Positions 52,753 to 62,117 of a stretch of DNA of 64,000 bases are shown here, in pieces (within the stretch, counting starts at the first letter, position 1; each line of letters opens with the position of its first letter). The stretch is from Oceanicola sp. D3. Lineage in GTDB: Bacteria; Pseudomonadota; Alphaproteobacteria; Rhodobacterales; Rhodobacteraceae. Location of the stretch: NCBI RefSeq assembly GCF_006351965.1, contig NZ_CP040932.1:558001-622000 (forward strand), written 5' to 3'. The position numbers were made by a program, and so were the translations under genes. Under the pieces are notes generated by a model, which worked only from the letters and a program-made list of their open reading frames with translations, did no database searches and was not told the DNA's origin.

Positions 52753-53562
52753 TCAGTGCGCCGGTGCGCCCACCGGATCCAACAATGAGCGTCCGCCGTC
52801 CATCGTCACCACCTGTCCGGTAATAAAGCCAGCGCTTTCGGAGGCCAGAAACTGCACCACTTCGGCCACTTCTGAAGGCTGGGCGATGCGGGCCATTGGC
52901 GTGTGGCTCACGATGTCTTCTCTGTAGCCCTCGTTCTCGTTGACCGCTTTGTTCAGCGAGGTCGTCAACACCGAGCCAAAGCTCACTGCGTTGACCCTAA
53001 TCCGCTGCGCTGCCAGTGCCACCGCCATCGAGCGGGTCATCTGGTCGAGTGCGGCGGTCGAGACCGAATAGGCCAGCAGCCGGGGATGCGTCCGCCGGGC
53101 GGCGATCGAGCTGAGGTTTACAACACAACCGATACCACCCTCACCTTCACTGCCCTCGGCCTGTTTGGTGAAGCGCTTGGCCACAAGCTGGGTCATTCGC
53201 AAGGCAGTCAGCAAGTTCTGTTGCAACAGTTCCTCTACCGCATCCTCATCCGGGTCGTCGGGAACCGAGGGCATCACCACCCGGTAGGCGTTCACCAGCA
53301 CATCGACCCGGTCAAAGGCGTCAATTGCGGCCGATAGCAGATTGGCCTGACATAACCGTTGGCGCAGATCCCCGGCAAAGTAGCGCAACTGGCTGCCTTC
53401 AGCCTCGGCCTCGGCGGCGAACTCCTCGGCCAGCTTCTTGTCGTCATTGTCCGCAGCCATCACGTTGGCACCGTGGGCCGCAAAATGCCGGGCAATCGCC
53501 AACCCCAGCCCGTGGCTGGCCCCGGTGACGATGCAGGTCTTGCCCTTGATCGAAAAGCTCAT
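52753..53562 (-). CDS. SDR family protein lacking the usual catalytic Lys
   Basis: Short-chain dehydrogenase/reductase fold, 269 residues. The cofactor loop TGASHGLGLAIA is intact, and MAADNDD suggests NAD preference. The usual NNAG motif reads NAYR (VLVNAYRVV), and the active-site segment reads NLSSIAARRTHPRLLAYSVSTAALDQ: Ser and Tyr are present, but the Tyr-x-x-x-Lys becomes Tyr-Ser-Val-Ser-Thr. Without Lys the proton relay is compromised, so the protein may have altered or no reductase activity. The C-terminal FITGQVVTMDGGRSL is normal. Confidence 0.88.
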   Translation of the reverse strand: MSFSIKGKTCIVTGASHGLGLAIARHFAAHGANVMAADNDDKKLAEEFAAEAEAEGSQLRYFAGDLRQRLCQANLLSAAIDAFDRVDVLVNAYRVVMPSVPDDPDEDAVEELLQQNLLTALRMTQLVAKRFTKQAEGSEGEGGIGCVVNLSSIAARRTHPRLLAYSVSTAALDQMTRSMAVALAAQRIRVNAVSFGSVLTTSLNKAVNENEGYREDIVSHTPMARIAQPSEVAEVVQFLASESAGFITGQVVTMDGGRSLLDPVGAPAH

Positions 53563-53604
53563 GTGCGCTCCCTCTCGGCGGCCTGTGAAGCCGCAGCTTA
53601 GTGC

Positions 53605-54573
53605 CTATCTGCGCCCTTGGCGAGCGGGTCGGGCGGCGGAGAAAAGCTTGAAGCGTGTATCCCCGCCGATCTCGCTCACCTCGCCAAAATGGGCGGCAAG
53701 GGCGGCCTCATAGGGCAAATGACGGTTGGCCACCATCCAGAGTTTGCCCGAAGGTTTCAATGACGCGGCGGCAGAAGCGATAAACGCGGTGCCCAAGCCC
53801 GGGTTGGCGGCACGCGCCGGGTGGAAGGGCGGGTTCATCACCACGTGGTCTAAAGGATCTCCGAGCGGCGCAGTGGCATCGCCCCAAGTGAAACGCGCAC
53901 GTGGGTCGTCAAGGTTTTTGCGCGCGGCCTCGAGGGCCGCCCATTCGGCTTCCACGAGTTCCACGGCTACAACGCCCTCACGCTTTAGCACAGCGGCTGA
54001 AAGGTAGCCCCAGCCGGCACCCAGATCCGCCACCCGGCCTTTCATCTGCGCAGGCAACGCTGCGGCAAGCAGTTCCGAGCCGGCATCGGGCCCATCCGCC
54101 GAGAACACGCCCGCAGCCGTTATCCATCCGCCCTCGGCCTCGCTCACCTCCTGCAAACGCCAGGCCGAAAAATCTCCGCCCGTGACAGCAAACACCTTGC
54201 CATGCGCTTTCGAGAATGCCGCCGAGGCGTCGCCCTGTTTGCGGGCGGCCTTCCAGAGGCTTTCTATCCCATCGGTCTTGGCCCCATCCACCAGCACCGG
54301 CCCGCCCAAGGCGGCAGCCTGTGCCAGCAAGTCCTTCGCCAGCGCTTTGGATCTTGGCACAAAGACGATTGCACCTGAAAATTCGCCTTTTGGGGCTTGC
54401 GAGACAGAAAAGCCCCGGCCTTCCCAAGCGACGACATCGGGGTAGAAGCCCGTCACCACCTCGGCGCCTTCGGGCAGCCACGCCTCGCCCGCGCCGGGTC
54501 GAAACACGGCCAGCCGGCCCTCAGGCAGCTCAACTGCGCCCGCATCGAGCGCCATTTTCAAACGGGAGGTCAT
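53605..54573 (-). CDS. Class I SAM-dependent methyltransferase, RsmC-like
   Basis: 322 residues. The C-terminal half is an RsmC/RlmG-type catalytic domain: MKGRVADLGAGWGYLSAAVLK (SAM loop), VELVEAEWAALEAARKNL, and the N6/N2 methyltransferase tetrapeptide in VMNPPFHPARAANPGLGTAFI. The N-terminal half is the degenerate duplicate typical of RsmC. Probably methylates guanine N2 in rRNA (G1207 of 16S in E. coli). ATG 54573 is used; the frame opens upstream through clpS in a different frame, without similarity. An AAGGAG lies about 24 bases upstream, overlapping the clpS end. Confidence 0.85.
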   Translation of the reverse strand: MTSRLKMALDAGAVELPEGRLAVFRPGAGEAWLPEGAEVVTGFYPDVVAWEGRGFSVSQAPKGEFSGAIVFVPRSKALAKDLLAQAAALGGPVLVDGAKTDGIESLWKAARKQGDASAAFSKAHGKVFAVTGGDFSAWRLQEVSEAEGGWITAAGVFSADGPDAGSELLAAALPAQMKGRVADLGAGWGYLSAAVLKREGVVAVELVEAEWAALEAARKNLDDPRARFTWGDATAPLGDPLDHVVMNPPFHPARAANPGLGTAFIASAAASLKPSGKLWMVANRHLPYEAALAAHFGEVSEIGGDTRFKLFSAARPARQGRR

Positions 54574-54592
54574 CGGGGCAAGGACCGGGGCC

Positions 54593-54940
54593 CTACTCCT
54601 TTTCCATGGTGCATTGGAGGGGGTGTTGATGGCGCCGGGCAAAATCCATCACCTGCGCCACCTTGGTTTCGGCCACCTCGTGGCTGAACACGCCAACAAC
54701 GGCGAGGCCCTTTTTATGCACTGCAAGCATGATCTCGAAGGCCTGCGCGTGGGTCATGTTGAAGAACCGCTCGAGTACATGCACCACAAATTCCATCGGC
54801 GTGTAATCGTCGTTCAGAAGCATCACCTTGTACATCGGAGGCTTCTTGGTTTTGGGCTTGGTCTTGAGCGCAATCGCCGGATCGCCGCCAATGACGTCGT
54901 CTTCGTCGTCCTGCGACATGGTAATGGGCTCAAGGCGCAT
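54593..54940 (-). CDS. clpS: ATP-dependent Clp protease adaptor ClpS
   Basis: N-end-rule adaptor delivering substrates with bulky hydrophobic N-termini to ClpA(P). About 115 residues from ATG 54940, which has GGAG five bases upstream; ATG 54919 (MSQDDEDD) is an alternative. Core: [69 protein letters not shown], with the Asn-Asp-Asp-Tyr-Thr and His residues of the N-degron pocket. A methyltransferase gene follows 19 bp later. Confidence 0.95.
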   Translation of the reverse strand: MRLEPITMSQDDEDDVIGGDPAIALKTKPKTKKPPMYKVMLLNDDYTPMEFVVHVLERFFNMTHAQAFEIMLAVHKKGLAVVGVFSHEVAETKVAQVMDFARRHQHPLQCTMEKE

Positions 54941-55039
54941 GGCGCTCCGTGGTCTCTGTCTGGTGCATGGGATATCGGAGCCGTTATATATGGCCCGTGA
55001 CCGCCCTGAAAAGGGTGAGATGGGAGAGAAACACGCAAA

Positions 55040-55756
55040 ATGCCTGCCAAGACGTCGCAGAAACTCCGCACCATCGGCTTCGATGCCGACGATACGCTGT
55101 GGCACAACGAGCGTTTTTTCCAGATGACGCAGAGCAGATTCGCAGAGCTCTTGGCAGATTTCACCGACGCCGAAGAGCTCGATGCGCGGCTACTGGAGGC
55201 CGAAAAGCGTAACATCGGCCACTATGGCTTCGGGATCAAAGGCTTCATGCTTTCGATGATCGAAACTGCGCTGGAGGTAACCGAGCACCGTGTTCCCGGC
55301 GAGGTCATCAGCCAGATTCTCGCTGCCGGGCAGGACATGCTCTCGCATCCAATTGAGCTGCTCCCGCACGCGCGCGCGGCGGTGGAGGAGCTTTCGGGCC
55401 GTCACCACATCGCTCTCATTACAAAGGGAGATCTTCTCGATCAGGAGCGCAAGCTGGCCCAGTCCGGGCTGGGTGACCTGTTCGATGCGGTCGAGATCGT
55501 CAGCCACAAGACGCCGCACACCTATGCCCGAATCTTCGGTGGGCACGCGCCGGGCGAGGCGATGATGGTAGGCAACTCGATGAAATCCGATGTTCTGCCC
55601 GCTCTCGAAGTCGGAGCTTGGGGAATCTTTGTGCCGCAAGAGCTTGGCTGGGCGCTTGAGCATGCCGAACCGCCACAAGCGCAAAGCCGCTTCCGCGAAA
55701 TTGCAGATTTGGGCAAACTTCCGGCGCTCGTCGATGAGATCGGACAAAGCATCTAG
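55040..55756 (+). CDS. HAD family hydrolase
   Basis: Haloacid-dehalogenase-type phosphatase of 238 residues. Motif I FDADDTLW gives nucleophile Asp15 and acid/base Asp17; motif II is LITKGD; motif III Lys is in [10 protein letters not shown]; motif IV is [24 protein letters not shown]. An alpha-helical cap lies between motifs I and II (about 25-100). Substrate not identifiable. GGGAGAG is upstream of the start. Confidence 0.88.
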   Translation: MPAKTSQKLRTIGFDADDTLWHNERFFQMTQSRFAELLADFTDAEELDARLLEAEKRNIGHYGFGIKGFMLSMIETALEVTEHRVPGEVISQILAAGQDMLSHPIELLPHARAAVEELSGRHHIALITKGDLLDQERKLAQSGLGDLFDAVEIVSHKTPHTYARIFGGHAPGEAMMVGNSMKSDVLPALEVGAWGIFVPQELGWALEHAEPPQAQSRFREIADLGKLPALVDEIGQSI

Positions 55757-55831
55757 CGGAAGGCCCCCTGGTCGCCCGCTAGATGTTGCGCATGTGGCTT
55801 CGCTGCAACCTTAAAAAACCTCTCAAATGCC

Positions 55832-55851
55832 ATGTTTTCGCACGAAAATTC
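55832..55851. repeat. Imperfect copy of a palindrome, upstream of dacA
   Basis: TTTTCGCACGAAAATTC (55835-55851) matches 16 of 20 bases of the perfect palindrome at 57801-57820. The two copies flank the D,D-carboxypeptidase gene. It lies about 80-100 bp before the gene's start, in a position fit for an operator. Confidence 0.45.
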
Positions 55852-55933
55852 CTGTGCTAGCGTGGTATCAAATCAGAACAAAAATTGCCGACCGGAAAAA
55901 TCCGGCGGCCTGAGGCAGTAAAAGGCAAGCGAC

Positions 55934-57730
55934 GTGAGCACGCTCTCCACCAGGGGCCGATTCGGCCTTCTTATCGGACTATTCCTGATCACGCTCATGG
56001 GCATCTCGCTGCGCGCAAACGCGGCGCCCTATGCAGCCATGGTGATCGACGCACGCACCGGCGAGGTGCTGCACTCCCGCAATGCGGATACGCGGCTCCA
56101 CCCCGCGTCTCTGACCAAGATGATGACGCTCTATGTCGCCTTTCAGGCGGTCGAGCATGGCGAGCTTTCGCTTGATTCCAAGATACTCATCTCCAAGAAG
56201 GCCGCCGCTGAGCCGCCGTCGAAGATTGGGCTCAAGGCTGGTCAGCGCGTGGCCCTGCGCTATCTGATCCGCGCAGCGTCAGTGAAATCGGCGAATGATG
56301 CCGCCACCGCCATCGGTGAGGGAATCTCTGGTTCCGAGGCGGCTTTCGCCCGCCGGATGAACCGCACCGCCGCTGCGCTCGGCATGTCTCGGACAACCTT
56401 CAAAAACGCGCATGGTCTCACGGAGTCGGGCCACCTTTCGACCGCGTCCGACATGACCAAGCTGGGCCGTCACCTGTTTTATGACTATCCGGACTACTAC
56501 AACCTGTTCTCGCGCATGAGCACCTCGACCATGGGCAAGACGGTGAACAACACCAACCGTCGCCTGCTCTCCGCCTACAAAGGGGCCGATGGGATCAAGA
56601 CGGGCTACACCCGCGCTGCCGGGTTCAACCTCGTCGCCTCCGCCGAGCGCGGCAACGAGCGCATCATCGCTACCGTCTTCGGTGGGCGCAGCTCTGCCTC
56701 ACGCAATGCCAAGGTGGCGGAACTGCTCGATCTTGGCTTTCGCCGTGCCCCCTCGCGCGTGGCGGTTCGCAAGCCAGCCAAGCCTGCCTACACACCCAAT
56801 GACAACGGCCCCGCGCCGGTGATGACGGCCGCGCTGGAGTCGCCCACGCCAGCACCCAAAACGGGCGATGGCATCTACAAGGGCAAGACGATTCGTCTGC
56901 AACGTGCCGTTGCGAAATCCCTCCGGCCACGCCGTCGTCCGGGGTCTGAGCCCGCTGCGCCGTCGACAGATGTCACTGACGAGCTTCTGCTCGCCGCGCT
57001 GTCCGAAGAGATCGATTCTGCCGTCGCCGCTGTCGTTAGCGAAACCGATGTCGATCCGAAGGCGGAGGCAGCAAAGCTTGCAAGCATCACACCGGCGACA
57101 ACTCTTGAAACAGAGGAACAAGTGGCCGAGGCACTTGCCGAGCTGAAGGAAGAGCCGGCGGCTGAAGAAAAGACCGCAAAGCTCACTCTCGCCTCTGTCA
57201 GCCCCGTTGCTCGCCCCACGCTCGATGACGAGCCGGGCGAGGTGCGTGGCTCTGCTGGCGATCTGGAAATGGCCGTGGCGGAAGAACCGGGCACCTTCAC
57301 CGCCGCTGGTGGACCCGCCATTTCGCCCTCTCTGCTGCCCAAGCCGCGCCCGGTTCGCAGCGCGCGCCCGGCGCCTGAGGGCGTTCAACTGGCGTCAGCC
57401 GAGGCAGCCCCAGCCGCAGTGGCCGCAGCCCCGGCCCGTGTTCAGCCGGAAGAGCCTGTTGTCATTACCCGCGCTTCCACCTCGGGCGGCAAGCTCTGGG
57501 CGATCTCGCTGGGCAAGTATCCGTCGCGCTTCTCCGCCGAGAAGGTGCTGCTGAAGACGGCCTTGAAAGAGATGGAAACGCTCGACGGTTCGCTGCGCAA
57601 GGTGAACAACCGCAAGGGTGGCTTCGAGGCGATTTTCGTCGGCCTCTCCGCCGACAAGGCGAAGCTTGCCTGTGCCCGCCTCGAGGCGCGCGGCACCACC
57701 TGCACCGCGCTCGAGCCCGGCCAGGGCTGA
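55934..57730 (+). CDS. D-alanyl-D-alanine carboxypeptidase with C-terminal SPOR domain
   Basis: Periplasmic penicillin-binding protein (PBP5/6 class, peptidase S11) of 598 residues, GTG start. Signal peptide FGLLIGLFLITLMGISLRANA. Active-site SxxK is Ser59 (SLTK), SxN is Ser119-Ala-Asn121, KTG begins at Lys222. The catalytic domain ends near residue 270; a long Ala/Pro/Glu-rich linker (about 280-500) leads to a SPOR-like domain (about 515-595, WAISLGKYPSRFSAEKVLLKTAL) that should bind denuded glycan at the division septum. Such DacA-SPOR fusions are common in alphaproteobacteria. Flanked by related palindromes and followed by a terminator. Confidence 0.93.
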   Translation: MSTLSTRGRFGLLIGLFLITLMGISLRANAAPYAAMVIDARTGEVLHSRNADTRLHPASLTKMMTLYVAFQAVEHGELSLDSKILISKKAAAEPPSKIGLKAGQRVALRYLIRAASVKSANDAATAIGEGISGSEAAFARRMNRTAAALGMSRTTFKNAHGLTESGHLSTASDMTKLGRHLFYDYPDYYNLFSRMSTSTMGKTVNNTNRRLLSAYKGADGIKTGYTRAAGFNLVASAERGNERIIATVFGGRSSASRNAKVAELLDLGFRRAPSRVAVRKPAKPAYTPNDNGPAPVMTAALESPTPAPKTGDGIYKGKTIRLQRAVAKSLRPRRRPGSEPAAPSTDVTDELLLAALSEEIDSAVAAVVSETDVDPKAEAAKLASITPATTLETEEQVAEALAELKEEPAAEEKTAKLTLASVSPVARPTLDDEPGEVRGSAGDLEMAVAEEPGTFTAAGGPAISPSLLPKPRPVRSARPAPEGVQLASAEAAPAAVAAAPARVQPEEPVVITRASTSGGKLWAISLGKYPSRFSAEKVLLKTALKEMETLDGSLRKVNNRKGGFEAIFVGLSADKAKLACARLEARGTTCTALEPGQG

Positions 57731-57754
57731 GGCTCACAAGAGATAACGAGGGAC

Positions 57755-57782
57755 GCGCCCGGTGGAGTGATCCGCCGGGCGC
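57755..57782 (+). terminator. Hairpin terminator after the carboxypeptidase gene
   Basis: GCGCCCGG (57755-57762) pairs with CCGGGCGC (57775-57782), and the 12-base loop has inner GGA/TCC pairing. It is followed by AAATCATT, so it is a moderately good terminator. Confidence 0.5.
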
Positions 57783-57800
57783 AAATCATTCCGGGGCAAC

Positions 57801-57820
57801 GAATTTTCGTACGAAAATTC
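57801..57820. repeat. Perfect 20-bp palindrome between dacA and ccoS
   Basis: GAATTTTCGTACGAAAATTC, perfectly self-complementary, in the gap between two converging genes. A near copy is at 55832-55851. A/T-rich arms with a CGTACG centre make a protein-binding site more likely than a terminator. Confidence 0.6.
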
Positions 57821-57826
57821 GGGGTG

Positions 57827-57985
57827 CTACGGCTTCGGCTGGTCGTCCCACTCGTCCGAGAGGATGCGGCGGCTGTCGCCCTCCGGGTCGTCGAACTGGC
57901 GGCTCTTCACCGCCCACCAGAAGGCGCCGAGGCCGAGGCCGCCGAGGATCAGCGAGATCGGGATGAGGTAGACGAGAATTTCCAT
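57827..57985 (-). CDS. ccoS: cbb3-type cytochrome oxidase assembly protein CcoS
   Basis: A 52-residue single-helix membrane protein: MEILVYLIPISLILGGLGLG, then AFWWAVKSRQFDDPEGDSRR and a short acidic tail ending SDEWDDQPKP. This is the CcoS family pattern (helix, FWW, QFDDLEGDA-like). It is required for haem and copper insertion into CcoN. Too short for the usual size cut-off. Start overlaps the ccoI stop by one base (TAATG); last gene of ccoGHIS. Confidence 0.93.
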   Translation of the reverse strand: MEILVYLIPISLILGGLGLGAFWWAVKSRQFDDPEGDSRRILSDEWDDQPKP

Positions 57986-60171
57986 TACCGCAGCCTCAGC
58001 GCGTTGAGCGACACCGTGATCGAGCTGGCCGACATGGCCAGCGCCGCCACCAGCGGCGTGGCCATTCCGGCCACCGCCAGCGGCACCGCGATGACGTTGT
58101 AGGCCGTGGCGATCTGGAAGTTCTCGCGGATCCGTTTCACCGCCCTGCGCGACATGGTCACCGCATCGGCCACCGGCGCCACGCTTTCGCCCAGCAGCAC
58201 GATGTCCGAGGCCACGCGCGCCGCGTCGAGCGCGGTCGCCGGGCTCACGCTGGCATGGGCTGCGGCCAAGGCTGCAGTATCGTTCAGCCCGTCACCCACC
58301 ATCAGCACCTTCGCGCCCCCGGCCTGCAACGCCTCCACCCGCGCCGCCTTCTCGGCGGGCAGCACGCCCGCGCGGAAGGTGTCAATGCCCAGTGCCTTGG
58401 CAAAACGCGCCACCGCCCGCGGCGCGTCGCCCGAGAGCAGTTCTACCTCGCAGCCCGCCGCCGTCAGCGCCGCCACGGCCTCCGCCGCGCCGGGGCGCAG
58501 CCGGTCGGCGAAGGTGAAGGCCACCGGCGCCGCACCTTCGAGGGAAAGCCACGTCGCCGTGTCCTCGCCCGCCTCCGCACCAACCCATTCCGCCCGGCCC
58601 AGCCGCAGCGCCCTGCCGTCGGCCATCGCCTCGGTGCCATAGCCGGGCACTTCGCGCAGCCCTTCCACCGGCAGCGGCAACACGCCCTCGGCCCGCAGCG
58701 CGCCCGTCAGCGCCACCGCCAGCGGGTGGCTCGAGCCCATGGCGAGCGAAAGTGCCGCCCGCTTTGCGGCCTCGGGTACGTCGCTCAGGTTCACCGGATC
58801 CGGCGTGCCCATCGTCAGCGTGCCCGTCTTGTCGAACACCACGTGGCTCACCTCCGCCAGCCGCTCCAGCGCCGTGCCGTCCTTGATGAGCAGCCCCTTG
58901 CGGAAGAGCTTGCCCGAGGCCGCCGTCACAACCGCGGGTACGGCGAGGCCAAGCGCGCAAGGGCAGGTGATGATAAGCACGGCGGCGGCAATGTTCAGCG
59001 CCACCCGCGCATCCATCGTCGCCACGAACCAGCCGATCCCCGCCAGCGCCGAGAGGATGTGCACCCCCGGCGCATAAAGCCCCGCCGCCCGGTCGGCCAG
59101 CGAGGTGTATTTGTTCTTCGCGCTCTCCGCGACGGCCACCAGATCGGCCATGCGGTGCAGCGAGCTGTCCTTGCCCGCCGCCGTCACCCGCACGGTGAGC
59201 GGGCCGGTCAGGTTGACTTCCCCCGCGCTCACCACCTGACCCACCTCGGCGGCCACAGGCCGGGTCTCGCCGGTCAGCAGGGCGCGATCCAACTCGCTTG
59301 CGCCTTCCACGATTACACCGTCCACCGGCATCCGCCCGCCCGGGCGCACCAGCACCACGTCGCCCGGCACCAGCTCGCCCACGCCCACCGTCTCTTCCGC
59401 GCCGTCCACCAGCCGCACCGCGCGGGGCACCTCCAGCGCGGCCAGCTCCTCAGCGGCAGAGCGGGCCACGGCCCGCGTGCGGTAGTCGAGGTAACGCCCC
59501 GCCAACAGGAAGAAGGTGAGCGATAGGGCGGCGTCGAAATAGGCATGCGCGCCGGAATGGATCGTCTCGTAAAGCGAAGTGCCCAGCGCCAGCAGGATCG
59601 CCAGCGTGATTGGCACGTCCATGTTCAGCCGCCGCGCCTTCAACGCCACGGCGGCGGAGGCAAAGAAGGGCCGCCCGGCGAACCCCACGGCGGGGAAGGC
59701 GATTGCCGCGCTGATCCAGTGAAACAGGTCGCGTGTCGCCCCCTCGGCCCCGCTCCAAACGGCGACCGAAAGCAGCATGACGTTCATCATGGCAAACCCG
59801 GCGACGGCGAGGCGCATCAACAGGTCGCGGCCTGCTTTGTCAGCCTCGGTGCTGCTCAGTAGGCCTGCATCAAGCTCCTGCGCCTTGAACCCCGCCGCGC
59901 CAAGGGCGGCCACCAGCGCGCCGGGTTCAACAGCATCTTCAGCGTCCACGGTCGCGCGCTTTAGCGTCAGGTTCACCCGCGCTGAGGCCACGCCCGGCTG
60001 TGCGGCGAGCACGCGCTCAACGCCGCTGATACAGGCAGCGCAATGGATCTCGGGCAGCGAGAGCAAAAGCTCCTTCTCCGCCACGCCACCTGCCGCCACG
60101 TCCCCCATGCCGGGCAGTGCAACGCAGGCCGGGCAGGCCGCAAGGCCGCCACGTTCCACGCTGCCGTCCAT
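57985..60171 (-). CDS. ccoI: Cu+-exporting P-type ATPase CcoI
   Basis: P1B-type ATPase moving copper to the periplasm for the CuB site of cbb3 oxidase, 728 residues. It has an N-terminal CPAC pair and a heavy-metal-associated domain with HCAAC (about 43-47), and eight helices. Metal-site Cys403-Pro-Cys405 lies in ITCPCALGLAVP, phospho-acceptor Asp447 in DKTGT, with SSHPLAVA and GDGLNDTAAL further on. The extra N-terminal Cys motif and the ccoGHIS context distinguish it from CopA. It begins one base after the ccoH stop. Confidence 0.95.
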   Translation of the reverse strand: MDGSVERGGLAACPACVALPGMGDVAAGGVAEKELLLSLPEIHCAACISGVERVLAAQPGVASARVNLTLKRATVDAEDAVEPGALVAALGAAGFKAQELDAGLLSSTEADKAGRDLLMRLAVAGFAMMNVMLLSVAVWSGAEGATRDLFHWISAAIAFPAVGFAGRPFFASAAVALKARRLNMDVPITLAILLALGTSLYETIHSGAHAYFDAALSLTFFLLAGRYLDYRTRAVARSAAEELAALEVPRAVRLVDGAEETVGVGELVPGDVVLVRPGGRMPVDGVIVEGASELDRALLTGETRPVAAEVGQVVSAGEVNLTGPLTVRVTAAGKDSSLHRMADLVAVAESAKNKYTSLADRAAGLYAPGVHILSALAGIGWFVATMDARVALNIAAAVLIITCPCALGLAVPAVVTAASGKLFRKGLLIKDGTALERLAEVSHVVFDKTGTLTMGTPDPVNLSDVPEAAKRAALSLAMGSSHPLAVALTGALRAEGVLPLPVEGLREVPGYGTEAMADGRALRLGRAEWVGAEAGEDTATWLSLEGAAPVAFTFADRLRPGAAEAVAALTAAGCEVELLSGDAPRAVARFAKALGIDTFRAGVLPAEKAARVEALQAGGAKVLMVGDGLNDTAALAAAHASVSPATALDAARVASDIVLLGESVAPVADAVTMSRRAVKRIRENFQIATAYNVIAVPLAVAGMATPLVAALAMSASSITVSLNALRLR

Positions 60172-60172
60172 C

Positions 60173-60631
60173 TTAGCCCCGCACCGTCAGGATGAGCCGC
60201 TGCTCAAACGGCGTGCCATCCACGGCATTGGCCTTCACCCGCACCTCCCAGCGCCCTTGGGCAAGGTCTACCGGTGCCACAAATCGCCCGCCTTCATAGG
60301 TAAACTCCGGCATCCGATCCTGATTGCGCACGGTGGTGCGGCCCACCATCACTTCAAAATTCTCCACCACAGCTGGCCGCCCCTCCGGCCCGGTGACGGC
60401 AATTGCCAAAACACCGCCTTCGTACTGCGGCGCAACGTTCCACCCCAAAGCCTCTTGCGCTTCTCGCTTGGCGTCAAACTGCTGGCTCGCAACGTAGGAG
60501 TTTTTAACTTCCAGCCCGGGGAAAGTGCTGACCGCCTTGTAAGCCATCACCAAGTTCACACCGATGATCACGGCAAAGGCCCCCGCTGTCACCGCAAACA
60601 CCTGCCTTCCGGTAATCTCGCCCATGCTCAC
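60173..60631 (-). CDS. ccoH: cbb3 oxidase biogenesis protein CcoH/FixH
   Basis: 152 residues with one N-terminal helix (about 10-30, FAVTAGAFAVIIGVNLVMAYKAV) and a periplasmic domain of immunoglobulin-like strands. Family pieces: FPGLEVKNSYVASQQFDAKR and GRWEVRVKANAVDGTPFEQRLIL. CcoH is a structural/assembly partner of the cbb3 complex. Its start overlaps the ccoG stop by four bases. Confidence 0.93.
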   Translation of the reverse strand: MSMGEITGRQVFAVTAGAFAVIIGVNLVMAYKAVSTFPGLEVKNSYVASQQFDAKREAQEALGWNVAPQYEGGVLAIAVTGPEGRPAVVENFEVMVGRTTVRNQDRMPEFTYEGGRFVAPVDLAQGRWEVRVKANAVDGTPFEQRLILTVRG

Positions 60632-62055
60632 TGTCCCTTCCCGTTAAAGCTGCTGTCCTTGTGTACCCGGTCGCCATTGCTGAGGTCTTCTACCCAGAAG
60701 CGAAACTCCGTCAAATCGCCCTCCGCGGCGGCCGAGCCTGCTGGGGCAAACACGTGCACCCGTTGCAGCATGGTTTCGTCGGCGGGCACCATGACCGAGC
60801 CGTAGGGTGTGCCCTCAATCGCCACGCGCAGCACCGGGTCGCCCGTGATGGCAATGCCAAAGCGTCGGTCTTCGCCGTGCTTGTTGCGCAGGCGCAGCTC
60901 GTAGGTGTTGCGAATGGTTCCGTCCGACATGGTTACAAACACCGGGTTTCGCACGGGTGCGACCGTCAGGCTGATGTCATCACGAATGAACAACGCCACC
61001 ACCAGACCAAGGCCCACAAGCGCCCAGAGAGCGGAGTAAAGGATCGTGCGCGGGCGGAAGATGTGGTGCTTCCACACGCTCCTCGCTTTATTCCCGGTGG
61101 TCTCCCATGCCTCATCCGAGATTGCGAGGTAACCAACCAGCCCGCGCGGGCGGCCCAGTTTGTCCATCATCTCGTCGCAGGCGTCGATGCACAGCCCGCA
61201 GGTGATGCACTCCATTTGCTGCCCGTTGCGGATGTCGATGCCCATCGGGCAGACGTTCACACAGGCAAAGCAGTCCACGCAGTCCCCTGCCGCCGGGTCT
61301 TTCGGCTTGCCGCGAGGCTCGCCGCGCCAATCGCGGTAGCCGATGGTCAGGGTGTTCTCGTCCATCATCGCGCCCTGAATGCGCGGCCACGGGCACATGT
61401 AGATGCAAACCTGCTCGCGCATGAAACCGCCGAAGACAAAGGTGGTGGCGGTAAGCACGGCGATGGTGGTGTAGGCCACCGGGTGGGCGTTCAGCGTGGC
61501 GAGATCGCGCAGCAGGGTCGGGGCATCGGTGAAGTAGAACACCCAAGCCCCGCCAGTCGCCAGAGCGATCAGCAGCCAAGTGACCCACTTCGTCGCTCTC
61601 AGCCGCGCCTTGCGGAAGTCCAGCTTTTTTTGCCGATGAAGGCGCAGCCGCGCGTTGCGGTCGCCTTCGATCCAGCGCTCAACAAGGATAAAGAGGTCGG
61701 TCCATACCGTCTGCGGGCAAGCATAGCCGCACCACACCCGCCCAAGCGCGGAGGTGAACAGGAACAGGCCCAGCCCGGCCATGATGAGCAGACCCGCGAT
61801 GAAGTAAAACTCATGCGGCCAAATCTCGATCCAGAAAAAGAAAAACCGGCGATTGGCGAGGTCTACCAGCACAGCCTGATCGGGAAGGTTGGGGCCTCTG
61901 TCCCAGCGGATCCACGGAGTGAGGTAGTAGACGCCGAGGGTGGCCAGCATGATCACCCATTTCAGAGTGCGGAAACTTCCTTTTACCCGACGCGGGAAAA
62001 TCGGTTCCCGCGCGGCATAGAGGCTCTTTGGCTCTTCCGGCTCAACTGTGCTCAC
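60628..62055 (-). CDS. ccoG: Cytochrome c oxidase accessory protein CcoG (FixG/RdxA)
   Basis: Membrane Fe-S protein of 475 residues, GTG start, with five helices. It reduces Cu2+ for cbb3 oxidase maturation. The two [4Fe-4S] motifs are CVDCFACVNVCPMGID and CITCGLCIDACDEM (about 255-300), plus the upstream CGYACPQTVWTDLF. The C-terminal 120 residues form a periplasmic immunoglobulin-like domain. First gene of ccoGHIS; an FNR-type box is centred 69 bp before the start. Confidence 0.95.
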   Translation of the reverse strand: MSTVEPEEPKSLYAAREPIFPRRVKGSFRTLKWVIMLATLGVYYLTPWIRWDRGPNLPDQAVLVDLANRRFFFFWIEIWPHEFYFIAGLLIMAGLGLFLFTSALGRVWCGYACPQTVWTDLFILVERWIEGDRNARLRLHRQKKLDFRKARLRATKWVTWLLIALATGGAWVFYFTDAPTLLRDLATLNAHPVAYTTIAVLTATTFVFGGFMREQVCIYMCPWPRIQGAMMDENTLTIGYRDWRGEPRGKPKDPAAGDCVDCFACVNVCPMGIDIRNGQQMECITCGLCIDACDEMMDKLGRPRGLVGYLAISDEAWETTGNKARSVWKHHIFRPRTILYSALWALVGLGLVVALFIRDDISLTVAPVRNPVFVTMSDGTIRNTYELRLRNKHGEDRRFGIAITGDPVLRVAIEGTPYGSVMVPADETMLQRVHVFAPAGSAAAEGDLTEFRFWVEDLSNGDRVHKDSSFNGKGQ

Positions 62056-62117
62056 GATTCACGCCCTTTCGCGCATACATCCCGGATTGTGAATGTCATG
62101 GCGCGGGCCGGGCGACA

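Noticed and set aside
58255-59526. 423-codon plus-strand frame opposite ccoI
   Set aside because: Arg/His-rich antisense shadow of a P-type ATPase with all motifs intact.
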